64,000 nucleotides of DNA from Mobiluncus massiliensis (GCF_949769255.1 NZ_OX458329.1:372001-436000); one strand, 5' to 3'. Numbered from the stretch's first letter, positions 43,001 to 52,405 are shown. Numbers and translations are program-made. The notes: generated from the sequence alone by a model not told the origin.

Positions 43001-44132
43001 TTTGCTGGATCAGCTGAAGGTCTCCGGCAAGAAGAACGTCTATCTGGTCGGCGGTCAGGTGCCGATGAACCCCTACGATGAGTTCGAGCTGAACGAGGCG
43101 GGGATGACGGTACACCGCATTGCTGGTCCGGATCGCTTCGGCACTGCTGTGGCGGTGAACCAGATGACCGAACCTTTGGTGGGAGCGGCTCCGAAGAAAC
43201 CGTTGAACCTGTACATCGCTGACGGTGTCGGTTTCCCGGATGCGCTGGTCGCCGGGGCGGCCGCCGGACGCACCGGTTCCCTGATGCTGTTAAGCAAGGG
43301 CAACACCTTGGATCCGAATACCTTCGGCTATATCTCGGCGTTGGGTCAGACCCGCCCGTTGACGATTACCGCGGTTGGCGGCCCAGCGGTGCATGCCGTT
43401 CAGAACACCCCGTGGCCCACAACCATGTCGGTGAACATTAAGCCGGTCATGGGCAAGGATCGTTACGAAACAGCCGCTTTGACTGCTGGTACTCAGGCGG
43501 GAACCACCGCGGCGGTGCTGGTCACCGGTCAGAACTTCCCGGATGCTTTGTCCGGCGGTGCTTTGGCCGTGGATCAAAATGCGGCTTTGGTGCTGACCAA
43601 GACCGAGGAACTGCCTCCGTCCTCTTACCAGGCGTTGCAGCGCTACGGCGCGAATAAGACCATCGTGGTCGGTGGTCCGGGAGCAGTCAGCGCGAAGGTG
43701 GCCGAACTGGTCAATGGCGCGGCTCTGGAAAATCCGGATTCCGTCAACGTGACCGGAACGCTGAAGGAACGCGAGGAAGTGAAGGCGGCTGCGGCGGCGA
43801 AACTGGCCGAGCTGCAAGAACGGAAACTCGAAGCCATTAAGAAGGGCGATTGGGACACTCTGGCCGAAATAGAGAAGGAGAACCAGAAGGCTCAAAGCGC
43901 TTTGAGTCGCTACAGCACTCCGAGCCGGGCGGCCGGTGGGATGCGCACTCCGGCCAGTGCTGGAACGAACAACTCTCTGGATTATGTCCAGAGCCTGCTG
44001 AGGTCCGGAAACTCGATGCAGGACGTGTTCAACAAGATGGGCGTGAGTTCCATCAGCCAGTTGGCGCACCTGATAAGCACGGGTTCTCCAACCTCGGCGA
44101 GCATGCCGTATCCTAATCCGACATTCTCCTGA
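40065..44132 (+). CDS. Large secreted protein: degenerate trypsin-like domain, coiled coils, cell-wall-binding repeats
   Basis: A 1355-residue protein with a signal peptide (cleavage after ANA, near residue 35). Residues 40-310 look like an S1 peptidase domain, but the usual TAAHC is TSTDC and no GDSGG serine motif is seen, so it is probably inactive. Residues 330-900 are mostly helical with coiled-coil parts and a Lys/Glu-rich stretch. Residues 908-1222 contain three type-2 cell-wall-binding repeats (RADGSDRVLTAIA, RIAGPDRFGTAVA, PVMGKDRYETAAL). GAGGAGGAT precedes the GTG start. Probably a surface protein. Confidence 0.85.
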   Translation: METYSHVVKKMRRAGIVSLFAVGLAFTGVAPANALSGLGWQTGDLGKNGTAVAQIAVPLGGKDLKYKTCTGVLVSKNEVLTSTDCFSLSNDPYEDIFNRGNTKMEDLATKTARVTFGKDATSTTGADKRVYFSVRVETPTQTAYGLSIVQLDRDVQGIEPVTKATGVVQDGTKVNMVGWETTDFVPAPGASAVTINNKDKQIAFRATGKYEVSPMTWEHFQETSGAIPRLDIPSASDRSDIVPAFKIDGTRVSKDTVKELGTPVITTDGKLQGLLVGYSTEGAPVFMDTGEANISDWIYRKHVQRVLEKKAKASDDTDLAKQYTDLRDVLCSRVDSQPAGPLDVFKHYAETNQTDTKNSVISHNERITKLANAYPTVASEINQSLYKSPTTLAPNYEIPGYLDPKYIKDIAKEPAELLAMCTSADGTNPLDMAIMYQRALADQKVYDNERAAVQSKIDDAEKAKNEAQTAYDKANTARAKAEAIYNVDPADTANRDAWKAAAEEANKAKEDLDSKTKAYEVQLELKDQLVKHLDPVVTDAVGAVKTGLSAVRDKVETAQNNWLKEDDAFRTKYARAMTDYLTELRKQAENVALEADNATHCHVDPATSKTVCDSGYPKKPVPVNQTILDKDPYNTYLVKGAGESVVQRNLDSYYKALNETVPIMLEARYQIWNMNRMTELLKKGGILNDADRAAMRQEIKGILANQNELMKRISNEYGQMQGYHSDLVKMYEAMPGTFKQLMNDQGYEKAIKDYNNANLAYNGAESDQKNLREVRDELADPNITAQKMDSLLDKANKAFFNLTDILNKITKASEDMKNLNSYGKLVNKNLVKPNLDDPTWDMNPNQKKAYEEALAKQKAAEEKAAALEKAEADKKKAAEEAKKKAEEKDKKDKSEKDKKKDEQDKERLARALSKNTLRADGSDRVLTAIAAWKMGNFPGDSVVLVDGNVHADGLSATPLAAALHAPVLLTTWKTGLEPALLDQLKVSGKKNVYLVGGQVPMNPYDEFELNEAGMTVHRIAGPDRFGTAVAVNQMTEPLVGAAPKKPLNLYIADGVGFPDALVAGAAAGRTGSLMLLSKGNTLDPNTFGYISALGQTRPLTITAVGGPAVHAVQNTPWPTTMSVNIKPVMGKDRYETAALTAGTQAGTTAAVLVTGQNFPDALSGGALAVDQNAALVLTKTEELPPSSYQALQRYGANKTIVVGGPGAVSAKVAELVNGAALENPDSVNVTGTLKEREEVKAAAAAKLAELQERKLEAIKKGDWDTLAEIEKENQKAQSALSRYSTPSRAAGGMRTPASAGTNNSLDYVQSLLRSGNSMQDVFNKMGVSSISQLAHLISTGSPTSASMPYPNPTFS

Positions 44133-44143
44133 TGAGACAGATT

Positions 44144-44175
44144 ATCCGGCCGGGTGGGCAACCACCCGGCCGGAT
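44144..44175. terminator. Bidirectional terminator-like hairpin with GCAA tetraloop
   Basis: ATCCGGCCGGGTGG and CCACCCGGCCGGAT form a perfect 14-bp stem closed by GCAA, 12 bp after the secreted-protein stop. The T tract is weak (TTGCATTTG). Confidence 0.75.
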
Positions 44176-44250
44176 TGCATTTGCCGTCATTAGGGGTCAC
44201 AAGACCGGAATGCTGGTAGTTGGTGCGGGGTGCGCTCCCGGTTTCGTGCG

Positions 44251-44301
44251 GTAGCCGAGCGTGCGCTGTAGGCGAGTACGCGTTGTAGCCGAGCGTTTAA
44301 T
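44251..44301. repeat. 17-bp tandem repeat, three imperfect copies
   Basis: Units GTAGCCGAGCGTGCGCT, GTAGGCGAGTACGCGTT and GTAGCCGAGCGTTTAAT start at 44251, 44268 and 44285. The last runs into the stop codon of the convergent permease gene. Confidence 0.6.
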
Positions 44302-45448
44302 CTTTGGTGAGGGGAGAGGGCGTGAGCGGGAACGGCGAGTTGTGAGGCGGCAAAATGCGGGCCAGAATCCCGCCCAGGATGGCCGTGGCCACCAACAGGG
44401 AAGTCAGGATGGCGGAGGCCGTTCGCATAGCCACGTCCGCATCAAAAGCCACCAGCAGGAATGGCGCCGTCACCCCTACAGCCAGAGTCGCCCCCGCTTC
44501 GGAACCAATGATTTCCCCGGCCACTATGGACAGGACCAGGGTAAAAGCCAGCAGTATCATCATGGAGGCCCCGCCTCCGGCCAGGAAGTTGCGGGGAGCC
44601 GGCAGGGCAACTTTCAGGAACCCCGCCAGCCACCAGGCTCCGGCCACGGTCGAAGCCACGTAAGCGACAATCAGCAGCGTCCGCACTCCGGCGTCCTGTA
44701 GCCAGTGCGGACGAGGCGCGCTCAAAAAGGCCGCGACCAGTACCGCAACCCAGACCACAGCGCCCAGTTCCACGATTCCCCACGGCGAAATCAGCAGCAG
44801 CAAGAAAGTCACCACAACCATCACAATCGGAAAGATGAGTTGACGGAAGGATTGAGCGCGTGAGGACGAACGGCGGGTAGAGCCGTCCTCCGAGACCTCC
44901 GCGGTCGCTTTGGCGGTCGTCTTCCAGGATTCCCCGTCCGTGGAACGCATTTTCTTCAAAGTCATCTGGCTAATCTTCGGAGCGGAGAATACCGCCGCGC
45001 CCCCGGCCAGCAACGCCGTCGGTATCAGCACCAACAGCATCTGGAACAACAGGAAATGGTTGTCAGCATAGACGATAGTTCCGGCCGTGATCAGCAGGGC
45101 CACCGTAGTCATCGGCAGTCCTTGAATCGAGTTGCTCCAAGCCTCGCGCCGAGCCTGGGTGACTTGGCGTCCGCAGACGATGTGCAGGGCGGTGAAATAT
45201 TTCTCCATCAGCCCGGACTCGATGAGAGTTCCGGCCACGCCGCCCCAAATGAGGAGGCCCACAAAATTGAAGTTAGCGAAGGGCGTGACAACGCTCAAAC
45301 TGGCCGAAAGCAGTGAGTCAGGGCTTGCGGTAACGATAAGGGTGCCGACCAGAGACGGCAGGCCAAGGGCAAAAATGACGGGCACCCGGGCCAGCAGTAG
45401 GACCGCAGCCAGGATGATGACAATCAGGGCGGCAATAGCTCCGGTCAT
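44297..45448 (-). CDS. Membrane permease, TRAP DctM-like
   Basis: A 383-residue protein with about 9-10 transmembrane helices. The start (LARVPVIFALGLPSLVG) and the region GLLIWGGVAGTLIESGLMEKYF resemble the large subunit of TRAP transporters, which move organic acids with an ion gradient. A soluble loop near residues 165-200 interrupts the membrane parts. No binding-protein gene is present, so the substrate is unknown and the family call is cautious. It overlaps its upstream partner by 4 bp (ATGA). Confidence 0.5.
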   Translation of the reverse strand: MTGAIAALIVIILAAVLLLARVPVIFALGLPSLVGTLIVTASPDSLLSASLSVVTPFANFNFVGLLIWGGVAGTLIESGLMEKYFTALHIVCGRQVTQARREAWSNSIQGLPMTTVALLITAGTIVYADNHFLLFQMLLVLIPTALLAGGAAVFSAPKISQMTLKKMRSTDGESWKTTAKATAEVSEDGSTRRSSSRAQSFRQLIFPIVMVVVTFLLLLISPWGIVELGAVVWVAVLVAAFLSAPRPHWLQDAGVRTLLIVAYVASTVAGAWWLAGFLKVALPAPRNFLAGGGASMMILLAFTLVLSIVAGEIIGSEAGATLAVGVTAPFLLVAFDADVAMRTASAILTSLLVATAILGGILARILPPHNSPFPLTPSPLTKD

Positions 45449-46326
45449 TTGGCGCCTCCTTTCCGCGGGGTTTTCCCTTTGGGGACGATGGTGGGTTTTC
45501 CGGTAGTCCCCGGTTTCACGGAGGTGACTTTCAAGCGCTGCGGGGCAGGTTGCGTGCCGTGGGAAGCTCCCGCGGTTTTCGCCGCGGTCTTTGCCACAGG
45601 TTTTGGTTTAGCGGTGGTTCGGGTTGGCTGGCTGGGGCGAGCGCTAATTACCGGCCGAGGTGAAGGAGAACTGACTGAATCATCGGAAAGCGCCTTGAGC
45701 AGGAGGACCAGCGAACGAACCCCCAAGACCAATAAAGTTATACCTAAAATCAGTATTGGAATGAATTGAATAGCCAGGGGAATCCCGACAAGCATCAGGG
45801 GCTGCCCCCCCGACACAAAGCAGGCGTAACCGCCGAGGAACAGGATGACCAGGGAAAACAGTATCGTGGCCAGCGATTCCAGCAGCACGCTGAATCGGGG
45901 CTGCGCTCCCGAAAAAGCCAGGCGGGGCAATCCCCAGGCCAGATAAGCCCCAATAATCGCGGCCACCGCCGCCCATACCGCCAGCACTGCCGCGTACTGT
46001 TCCACCGCCAACATGAGCTTTAAAGCCGGCGAATTCTGATGGTTCAACCAGGTTTCCGGAGCAGCCAGAAACAGCCCTCCCTTTCCCAAATGGGCCCAGC
46101 GGGTCACGCCGTGAATAATGGCCAAAACCGCAGCCAGCGCCGACAGAACCATCATGGCCAGCCCGGTGTAGTTCAACCAGACGTTTTGCGATGAGGTCGC
46201 GGCATCAGCGGAACTGACAGCAGGCGAACTGGCCGAAGGGGTTTCGTTCGCTTCGTTCTGTTGTTTTTCCGCGGGACGGGACGCGCTCGATTTAGGACGT
46301 GAGGAAGATGAAAAATCTGGGCTCAT
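45445..46326 (-). CDS. Membrane protein, possible TRAP small subunit
   Basis: A 293-residue protein: a 45-residue low-complexity N-terminus (Ser/Pro/Ala), then four or five membrane helices between about residues 50 and 215, then a basic Pro/Ala/Lys-rich tail. Pairing with a DctM-like gene and the number of helices fit a DctQ-like small subunit with extra tails, but sequence support is weak. TAAAAT lies 6 nt before the ATG with no ribosome site, a leaderless arrangement. Confidence 0.45.
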   Translation of the reverse strand: MSPDFSSSSRPKSSASRPAEKQQNEANETPSASSPAVSSADAATSSQNVWLNYTGLAMMVLSALAAVLAIIHGVTRWAHLGKGGLFLAAPETWLNHQNSPALKLMLAVEQYAAVLAVWAAVAAIIGAYLAWGLPRLAFSGAQPRFSVLLESLATILFSLVILFLGGYACFVSGGQPLMLVGIPLAIQFIPILILGITLLVLGVRSLVLLLKALSDDSVSSPSPRPVISARPSQPTRTTAKPKPVAKTAAKTAGASHGTQPAPQRLKVTSVKPGTTGKPTIVPKGKTPRKGGAK

Positions 46327-46439
46327 GTTTAGATTTTACAAGGACAAAGGTGGCAAGTGTGGACAAGCGCGGGGAAAACCGCGTGGCTTGCCGTCTTTTA
46401 GGGCGTGCGGTGGGAGTTTTGTGCCGAAGCGGGGTAAGA

Positions 46440-46466
46440 TTAGCAATCGGAGGTTGTGAGTGCTAA
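46440..46466. promoter_or_regulatory. CIRCE operator
   Basis: TTAGCAATC (46440-46448), 9 bp, GAGTGCTAA (46458-46466). Only one base differs from the consensus inverted repeat bound by HrcA. It overlaps the last base of a -10, TAAGAT (46435-46440), 60 bp before hrcA. Confidence 0.92.
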
Positions 46467-46525
46467 CGCGTGTTAGCCGGGAAGCTAACAGTTGGGCAAT
46501 CTCAGGGATAGGAACAGGAGGAACG

Positions 46526-47563
46526 ATGGCAGACAAGGCGGCGAATCGACGTCTCGGGGTGCTGCGGGCCATCGTTTCCGACTATGTCGAAACCCAAGAA
46601 CCGGTCGGCTCAAAGTCCCTGGTAGAGCGGCACTCGCTGGGAGTTTCCGCCGCTACTATCCGCAACGACATGGCCCAGCTGGAGGAAGAAGGCCTGATTC
46701 GCCAGCCCCACACTTCTGCGGGTCGTATCCCCACCGACAAGGGATACCGCTACTTCGTGGACCAAATCGAGGCTATCAAACCGCTTTCCGCCCCGGAGAG
46801 AAAGGCCATTACTGAATTCTTTACCTCCGCGGTGGGGCTGGAGGACGTGATGGAACGAACCGTGCGCCTCTTGGCCCAGATGACGCACCAGACGGCAGTG
46901 GTGGAGTTCCCGGCGTTCAACCCCTCCGGGCTGCGCCACCTGGAACTGGTGCGGTTGGGGGCGGGGCCGGACTGCAAAGTGCTGGCCATCATTATTTCCG
47001 AAACCGGACGGGTGGATCAGATTCTGGTGAGTCTGCCCCACGAGGTCAGCGAGTCAGATCTCAGTTCTATCGGCACCCCGCTCACCGCGGTGTTTTCCCA
47101 GTCTGATATTCCTGCGCAACGGGCGGCTTTGCAGGAATGGTTGGCGACTGTGGGCAATCAAGCCTTGCGGGAAAACGCCACCATCTTGGCGCAAAACATT
47201 GCCGCCGCCCTGGAACAAGGCGCGGTCGAGACGCGGATTGTGATGGCGGGAATGGCGAACCTGTCTCGTTCCGGGGCGTTTACCGAAACCCTGACCGCCC
47301 TGGTGGAAGCGTTGGAAGAACAGGTCGTACTGCTGAAACTATTCGGTGAAATGCGCGAAGCCGAGCCGGTAAACGTCATTATCGGCGAGGAATCCGGTCA
47401 CGAGGTGCTGAAAGAAACCGCCATCGTATCCTCCAGCTACGCTCCGGCCGGTGCTGGTCAAGCCCACGTGGGAGTCATCGGACCCACCCGGATGGACTAT
47501 CCTGGCTCGATGAGTTCGGTGCGGGCGGTGGCGAGGTACCTGTCACGAATCTTAAACCAGTAA
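46526..47563 (+). CDS. hrcA: Heat-inducible transcription repressor HrcA
   Basis: Represses heat-shock genes by binding CIRCE and is thought to be refolded by GroEL. The 345-residue protein has a winged helix at residues 1-75 (RLGVLRAIVSDYVETQEPVG, then SAATIRNDMAQLEEEGLI) and HTSAGRIPTDKGYRYFVD. AGGAGGAACG stands before the ATG at 46526. CIRCE upstream indicates autoregulation of the hrcA-dnaJ operon. Confidence 0.96.
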   Translation: MADKAANRRLGVLRAIVSDYVETQEPVGSKSLVERHSLGVSAATIRNDMAQLEEEGLIRQPHTSAGRIPTDKGYRYFVDQIEAIKPLSAPERKAITEFFTSAVGLEDVMERTVRLLAQMTHQTAVVEFPAFNPSGLRHLELVRLGAGPDCKVLAIIISETGRVDQILVSLPHEVSESDLSSIGTPLTAVFSQSDIPAQRAALQEWLATVGNQALRENATILAQNIAAALEQGAVETRIVMAGMANLSRSGAFTETLTALVEALEEQVVLLKLFGEMREAEPVNVIIGEESGHEVLKETAIVSSSYAPAGAGQAHVGVIGPTRMDYPGSMSSVRAVARYLSRILNQ

Positions 47564-47633
47564 ATCCAGAGCCCCCCGGGGAAACGACCGGGAGACTCGG
47601 CCAGACAAATGAGACAAATAGGAAAGAAAAACC

Positions 47634-48755
47634 TTGAGCGACTACTATGAAACCCTCGGTGTGAGCCGTAACGCTACGCAGGACGAAATTAAGAACGCCT
47701 ACCGCAAGTTGGCGCGCAAACTTCACCCTGACGTGGCTGGTCCCGAACACGAGGAAGAATTCAAAGAAGTCAGTGCCGCCTATGACGTGCTGGGAAACCC
47801 AGAGAAACGCCAACAATACGACCTGGGCGGTTCCGGGTTCGGCTCGGGCGGCTTCAGCGGATTCAACGGGGCGAACGCCGCCGGATTTGGATTTGCCGAT
47901 ATCCTCAACGAATTCTTTAGCGCTGCATCGTCGACCAGCGGCCCCACCCCGCGCGGCGGACGCGGCCAAGATATCCTGACCACGATTGACGTGGAGTTAA
48001 AAGACGTCACGTTCGGCACCGAGCGGGAAATTACAATTAACACCTTCGTGAAATGCAAGACCTGCAAAGGCAGCTGTTGCGCGGTGGGGACTCGCCCGAA
48101 AACCTGTTCTAACTGCGGCGGGACCGGTTCGGTGCAGCGCATGGCGCGGTCTTTCCTGGGCCAGGTCATGACGACCGCCCCGTGCGGGACCTGTAAGGGC
48201 CACGGCACCATCATCGAGCGCCCTTGTGCGGATTGCTCCGGGGAAGGCCGGGTGCGCGCCACGCGTAACATCAAGGTGGAAATCCCCACCGGGGTAGAAA
48301 ACGGGACTCGAATTCGCTTGTCCGGCGAGGGCGAGGCGGGACCTGCCGGAGGCGCGGCGGGCGACTTGTACGTCGAGATTCACGAGCTGCCCCACGAAGT
48401 TCTGCAGCGGCGCGGCGACGACCTGCACACTTCCTTGCGAATTCCTATGACCGCGGCGGCGCTGGGGATGGAGTTTTCCCTGGAAACCCTCGATGGAACC
48501 AAGAAAATCAATGTCGATGCCGGATCTCAGCCCGAGTCGGTCATCGTCATGAAGGGTCTGGGTGTCGGTCGGCTGCATCGCCAGGGTCGCGGCGACCTGT
48601 ATGTACACCTCAATGTTGAAGTTCCCACCGGCCTGGATCAGCGTCAACGCGAGCTGCTCCGCGAACTGGCACGGCTGCGCGGAGAGGAATCCCCGGCTCC
48701 CACCGAGAGCTCGTCTGGAAATACTGGCGGAGCACACCGTAAGGGTCGGCAATGA
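47634..48755 (+). CDS. dnaJ: Chaperone DnaJ (DnaJ2 type)
   Basis: Hsp40 partner of DnaK. The 373-residue protein has a J-domain with HPD (about residue 32), a Gly/Phe-rich linker, four zinc-binding CxxC pairs (CKTCKGSC, CSNCGGTG, CGTCKGHG, CADCSGEG) and the substrate-binding C-terminal domain. The first zinc repeat has C where G is usual. It starts with TTG, preceded by GGAAAG, and is the copy that follows hrcA in actinobacteria. Confidence 0.95.
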   Translation: MSDYYETLGVSRNATQDEIKNAYRKLARKLHPDVAGPEHEEEFKEVSAAYDVLGNPEKRQQYDLGGSGFGSGGFSGFNGANAAGFGFADILNEFFSAASSTSGPTPRGGRGQDILTTIDVELKDVTFGTEREITINTFVKCKTCKGSCCAVGTRPKTCSNCGGTGSVQRMARSFLGQVMTTAPCGTCKGHGTIIERPCADCSGEGRVRATRNIKVEIPTGVENGTRIRLSGEGEAGPAGGAAGDLYVEIHELPHEVLQRRGDDLHTSLRIPMTAAALGMEFSLETLDGTKKINVDAGSQPESVIVMKGLGVGRLHRQGRGDLYVHLNVEVPTGLDQRQRELLRELARLRGEESPAPTESSSGNTGGAHRKGRQ

Positions 48756-49648
48756 CCCGGCAAGCGTTTTGGTTTTCCGGTGAAACCGCTGGGGAAACGG
48801 GCGGGTCGCTGGCCGCGAATTTTACGGGTTTGGACGGTTATCGCGAAGGCGAGGAAGTTTCCATAGTCGGCGCGGAGGCGCACCATGCCACGGTCAAGCG
48901 GCTGCGGTTGGGTGAGGTCGTTGATGTCGTCGATGGGTTGGGCCGGCGTGCCGGAGCGGAAGTCATCGCGGCGGCGAACTCGGGGTTGCAGCTGCGGCTC
49001 ATTGAAGATGCGGTGCTGGATCCACAACCGGCTCTGCGCATCACCCTGATTCAGGCGTTAGCCAAGGAAAAACGCGATATGCAGGCGCTGGAATCTGCGG
49101 TTGAAATGGGGGCGTGGCGAGTCATCCCCTGGGGGGCCACGCGTTCGGTTTCCCGCTGGGATACCGTGCCTAAACGTGCCAAAGGGCGGGAAAAGTGGCG
49201 AAACCTAGCGGTTTCCGCGATGAAGCAGTCGCGTCAGGCGAGGCTGGCGGAAGTGTCGGAGTACCTGGAGAGCGGTGTGGACATTTCCTCAGAACGCCAC
49301 GGTGGTGAAGCGCGGTGGGCTCGTCCGGTGGTGAAGACGGTTTTCTCTGAGGTCGAGGCGATGGTAAAGGGCGGGGCCGCGGTTTTCGTCCTGCACGAGG
49401 TCGCCGAGGAACATCTGGCCGATATGCTGGTTCCCCTGGCACAGCCGGGGCAAACCCCGGAGGACATCGTGGTGATTGTGGGGCCAGAAGGCGGGATTAC
49501 AGTTCCCGAGCTGGCGGCTTTCGTAGAAGCGGGGGCGCGTCCGGCGTTGCTAGGTCCGACTGTGTTGCGCTGTTCTTCCGCCGGTCCCGCCGCGCTGGCC
49601 GTCATCCAATCCTGGTTGGGCTCTTGGCGGGATACGGAGAGTAGGTGA
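48752..49648 (+). CDS. rsmE: 16S rRNA (uracil-1498-N3)-methyltransferase
   Basis: SPOUT-class enzyme for m3U1498. The 298-residue protein has an N-terminal PUA-like part with [13 protein letters not shown], then the knotted domain with [22 protein letters not shown] and IVGPEGGIT and [11 protein letters not shown]. It is longer than usual because of an insert near residues 175-200. The ATG overlaps the dnaJ stop (ATGA). Confidence 0.94.
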   Translation: MTRQAFWFSGETAGETGGSLAANFTGLDGYREGEEVSIVGAEAHHATVKRLRLGEVVDVVDGLGRRAGAEVIAAANSGLQLRLIEDAVLDPQPALRITLIQALAKEKRDMQALESAVEMGAWRVIPWGATRSVSRWDTVPKRAKGREKWRNLAVSAMKQSRQARLAEVSEYLESGVDISSERHGGEARWARPVVKTVFSEVEAMVKGGAAVFVLHEVAEEHLADMLVPLAQPGQTPEDIVVIVGPEGGITVPELAAFVEAGARPALLGPTVLRCSSAGPAALAVIQSWLGSWRDTESR

Positions 49649-49650
49649 CC

Positions 49651-50661
49651 ATGTCCCAGAAACGCGCTGCTGTTGAGGTTCCTGACGAAATCCCGATGAT
49701 TCAAGTCCTCGGGGTGAACGATGCCAACCTGCATAGCTGGGAAAATGACTTCCCCACTCTCAACTTTTGGGTGGCCGGGAACCAGATTTTCATTCAAGGC
49801 CCTGACACGGACCTGGAGCCTGCTGTCCGGACCGTACGGGCGCTGTTTACCAAGCCACGCATTGAAAAACAAAATATACCGGAATATGGTTTGCAAACGA
49901 ACCGGCATGCCCCCGGCCCTCGCTTGCTTTCGGAGCCGCCCACCCGGGCTGCTGACTCTCGGTATCGGGCCGTGTTCGTCAGCCGCGAAAAAGTCATCCG
50001 TCCCCAAACGGAGGGCCAAGCCCGCTACGTCAACGACATCAACTCCCACACCATTACTTTTGGCATCGGACCGGCCGGAACCGGCAAAACCTACCTCGCG
50101 ATGGCTCGTGCCGTAAAAGCGTTGCTAGAAGGGGAAGTGACCCGACTCATCTTGACCCGTCCGGCCGTTGAAGCGGGGGAAACCCTGGGATTTCTGCCCG
50201 GCACCTTGACGGATAAAATCGACCCCTACCTGCGCCCGCTCTATGACGCCCTGCGCGAGATGCTCGATACCGGCACCATTAACCGCATGATGAGCGACGG
50301 CACCATCGAGGTCGCCGCTCTGGCGTATATGCGCGGACGCACCTTGAACGGCAGTTTCATCATTCTGGACGAGGCGCAAAACACGACTAGCGAACAGATG
50401 AAGATGTTCCTGACCCGCTTGGGCTTTGGTTCCAAGATGGTCGTGACCGGCGACATCACTCAGATAGACCTGCCATCCCGCCAGCCCTCCGGGCTGAAAC
50501 AAGTCAGCGAAATCCTCAGTGCTGTTCCCGACATCGCGTTCAGCTATTTGAGCGCAGCCGATGTGGTGCGTCACTCGCTGGTCGGCGAAATCATCAACGC
50601 TTATGATTCCTACGAAAGCCAAACCGTATCGCGCCGCCCCCAAAGCTATGGAAGGGAATAA
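49651..50661 (+). CDS. phoH: PhoH-like ATPase
   Basis: A 336-residue P-loop ATPase of the PhoH group, often linked with ybeY and RNA metabolism. Walker A is GPAGTGKT near residue 142, ILDEAQN near residue 239 is Walker B, and [11 protein letters not shown] follows. I use ATG 49651 for its distance to AGG; GTG 49645, overlapping the rsmE stop, is equally possible. The gene is coupled to rsmE and ybeY. Confidence 0.94.
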   Translation: MSQKRAAVEVPDEIPMIQVLGVNDANLHSWENDFPTLNFWVAGNQIFIQGPDTDLEPAVRTVRALFTKPRIEKQNIPEYGLQTNRHAPGPRLLSEPPTRAADSRYRAVFVSREKVIRPQTEGQARYVNDINSHTITFGIGPAGTGKTYLAMARAVKALLEGEVTRLILTRPAVEAGETLGFLPGTLTDKIDPYLRPLYDALREMLDTGTINRMMSDGTIEVAALAYMRGRTLNGSFIILDEAQNTTSEQMKMFLTRLGFGSKMVVTGDITQIDLPSRQPSGLKQVSEILSAVPDIAFSYLSAADVVRHSLVGEIINAYDSYESQTVSRRPQSYGRE

Positions 50662-50663
50662 CC

Positions 50664-51116
50664 ATGAGTGTGGAAATCAATAACGAAACCGAGTGGGAAC
50701 TGGAGCTGAGCGAGTTCGTCGACCTCGTGTCCTATTGCCTGGAACAGCTCTATGTATCTCCCGCCGCCGAGGTCAACATTATGTTCGTGGATATTAAAAC
50801 CATGACTGACCTGCACGTAAAGTGGATGGATTTGCCGGGACCCACCGACGTCTTGAGCTTTCCGATGGACGAGCTGACACCGGGGCGCGAGGGGATGCCC
50901 AGCGAAGCCGGGGTGCTGGGGGATATCGTGCTGTGCCCTGACATTGCCGCTGAACAGGCCCGCGATGCCGGCCACGCCCCTATTGAAGAAATGCTGCTGT
51001 TGACGGTACACGGATTGCTGCACCTGTTGGGATTCGATCACGCTGAACCGGAAGAAGAAAAAGCCATGTTTACCCTGCAGCGCAAATTGCTGCTGAATTT
51101 CCTGGCGAATCGATAG
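50664..51116 (+). CDS. ybeY: Endoribonuclease YbeY
   Basis: Metal-dependent RNase for 16S rRNA maturation and ribosome quality control. The 150-residue protein has the zinc motif HGLLHLLGFDH (about residues 114-124) and the GPTDVLSFPMDE segment. It starts 2 bp after phoH and ends 8 bp before corC, the normal order. Confidence 0.95.
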   Translation: MSVEINNETEWELELSEFVDLVSYCLEQLYVSPAAEVNIMFVDIKTMTDLHVKWMDLPGPTDVLSFPMDELTPGREGMPSEAGVLGDIVLCPDIAAEQARDAGHAPIEEMLLLTVHGLLHLLGFDHAEPEEEKAMFTLQRKLLLNFLANR

Positions 51117-51124
51117 AGGTACGC

Positions 51125-52405
51125 ATGCAGTTTTCTGACGTGGCTGGTGCGGTTCTCACGCTCATCGCGACAGTGTCTTTCGGGCTGGCGGTTCCGCTGA
51201 GTCTGGGAGAAGGCGCCGTGTCGCGGCTGAGTGTCGCCTCGGCGGAAGACTTAGCCGAAGAAGGCGCGAAACATGCCCGCAAAATTTCTCAGTTAGCCGA
51301 GAATCGGCGTTTGGTACTCGCGAGCTTGCGCGCCTGCCGTACTTTCGTGACGACCGCGGCGGTGGGGTGCGGGGCGCTGTTGGGGTCGCAGCTACCTCTC
51401 AGCTGGTGGCTGGTGGCGATTCTAGTTGTTGCCGTGGGGACGTTCTTGCTGGTGGTATTGACTTTGCCGTGGAACCGTTTGGGGCGGCGCTACCCGAACA
51501 CGACGGTGCGCTACCTGGCACCGTTCCTGATGACGGCCTGGAACGCGGGCAAACCGTTCGGGATGCTGCTGCGCACCGCGCGGGGGCCATCTAGTCAGAC
51601 AGACCAGGAAGCTCGCGATGAAGTCGCCGAGGACCTGCGCGAAATGGTGGACCAGATGGGGGAGCCTGACACCATCGAGGACGCGGACCGAGAGATGATT
51701 TGGTCCGTTTTTGAAATGGGGCGAACCCTGGTACGCGAAGTTATGGTGCCGCGCGTAGATATGGTCACGATTGAGTCCGAAAAGACCCTGGACAAGGCGT
51801 TGACTTTATTCGTCCGTTCCAGCTATTCCCGGGTGCCGGTCATCGGGGAAGATGCCGATGACATCCGCGGAATCTTATACCTTAAAGATGTATTACGTCG
51901 CGTCAACTCGGATCCTGCTGCGCGCCAGATGACTGCGGAGCAGGCCATGCGCGAAGCCAAGTTCATCCCGGAGATGAACCTGGTCGATGACACCTTGCGG
52001 GATATGCAACAGAACAGCTACCACATGGCGGTGCTGGTGGACGAGTACGGCCTCATCGCCGGACTGGTTACCCTGGAGGACCTGGTCGAGGAGGTTATCG
52101 GGGAAGTTTCGGATGAACACGACCATGCCGAGAAAGAGCCTGAGCTGCAGCCCGATGGCAGCTGGATCGTTCCGGCGCGGTTTCCTCTGGTCGACCTCAA
52201 CGATTTGCTGGACACCGAGATTGACGATGAGGACGTGGACACCGTGGGTGGCCTGTTGACGAAAGCGGTCGGGGTGGTGCCGCTGGTGGGGGCTTTTGCA
52301 TCGGTGGACGGACTGGAACTGCGAGCGGTAGAGGCAGAAGGGCGGCGCCGCCAAGTTTCCGCTATCTCGGTCCGGGTGGTCCCGCCGATGTTGGATGAGG
52401 AATAG
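51125..52405 (+). CDS. corC: CNNM/CorC-type membrane protein with CBS pair
   Basis: A 426-residue protein with an N-terminal DUF21/CNNM membrane domain (helices at about residues 5-25, 60-80 and 95-115), a CBS pair near residues 195-320 (REVMVPRVDMVTIE, SYSRVPVIGED, YHMAVLVDEYGLIAGLVT) and a C-terminal CorC_HlyC domain. Such proteins are linked to Mg or Co transport or resistance. The ATG follows AGAGG. Confidence 0.9.
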   Translation: MQFSDVAGAVLTLIATVSFGLAVPLSLGEGAVSRLSVASAEDLAEEGAKHARKISQLAENRRLVLASLRACRTFVTTAAVGCGALLGSQLPLSWWLVAILVVAVGTFLLVVLTLPWNRLGRRYPNTTVRYLAPFLMTAWNAGKPFGMLLRTARGPSSQTDQEARDEVAEDLREMVDQMGEPDTIEDADREMIWSVFEMGRTLVREVMVPRVDMVTIESEKTLDKALTLFVRSSYSRVPVIGEDADDIRGILYLKDVLRRVNSDPAARQMTAEQAMREAKFIPEMNLVDDTLRDMQQNSYHMAVLVDEYGLIAGLVTLEDLVEEVIGEVSDEHDHAEKEPELQPDGSWIVPARFPLVDLNDLLDTEIDDEDVDTVGGLLTKAVGVVPLVGAFASVDGLELRAVEAEGRRRQVSAISVRVVPPMLDEE

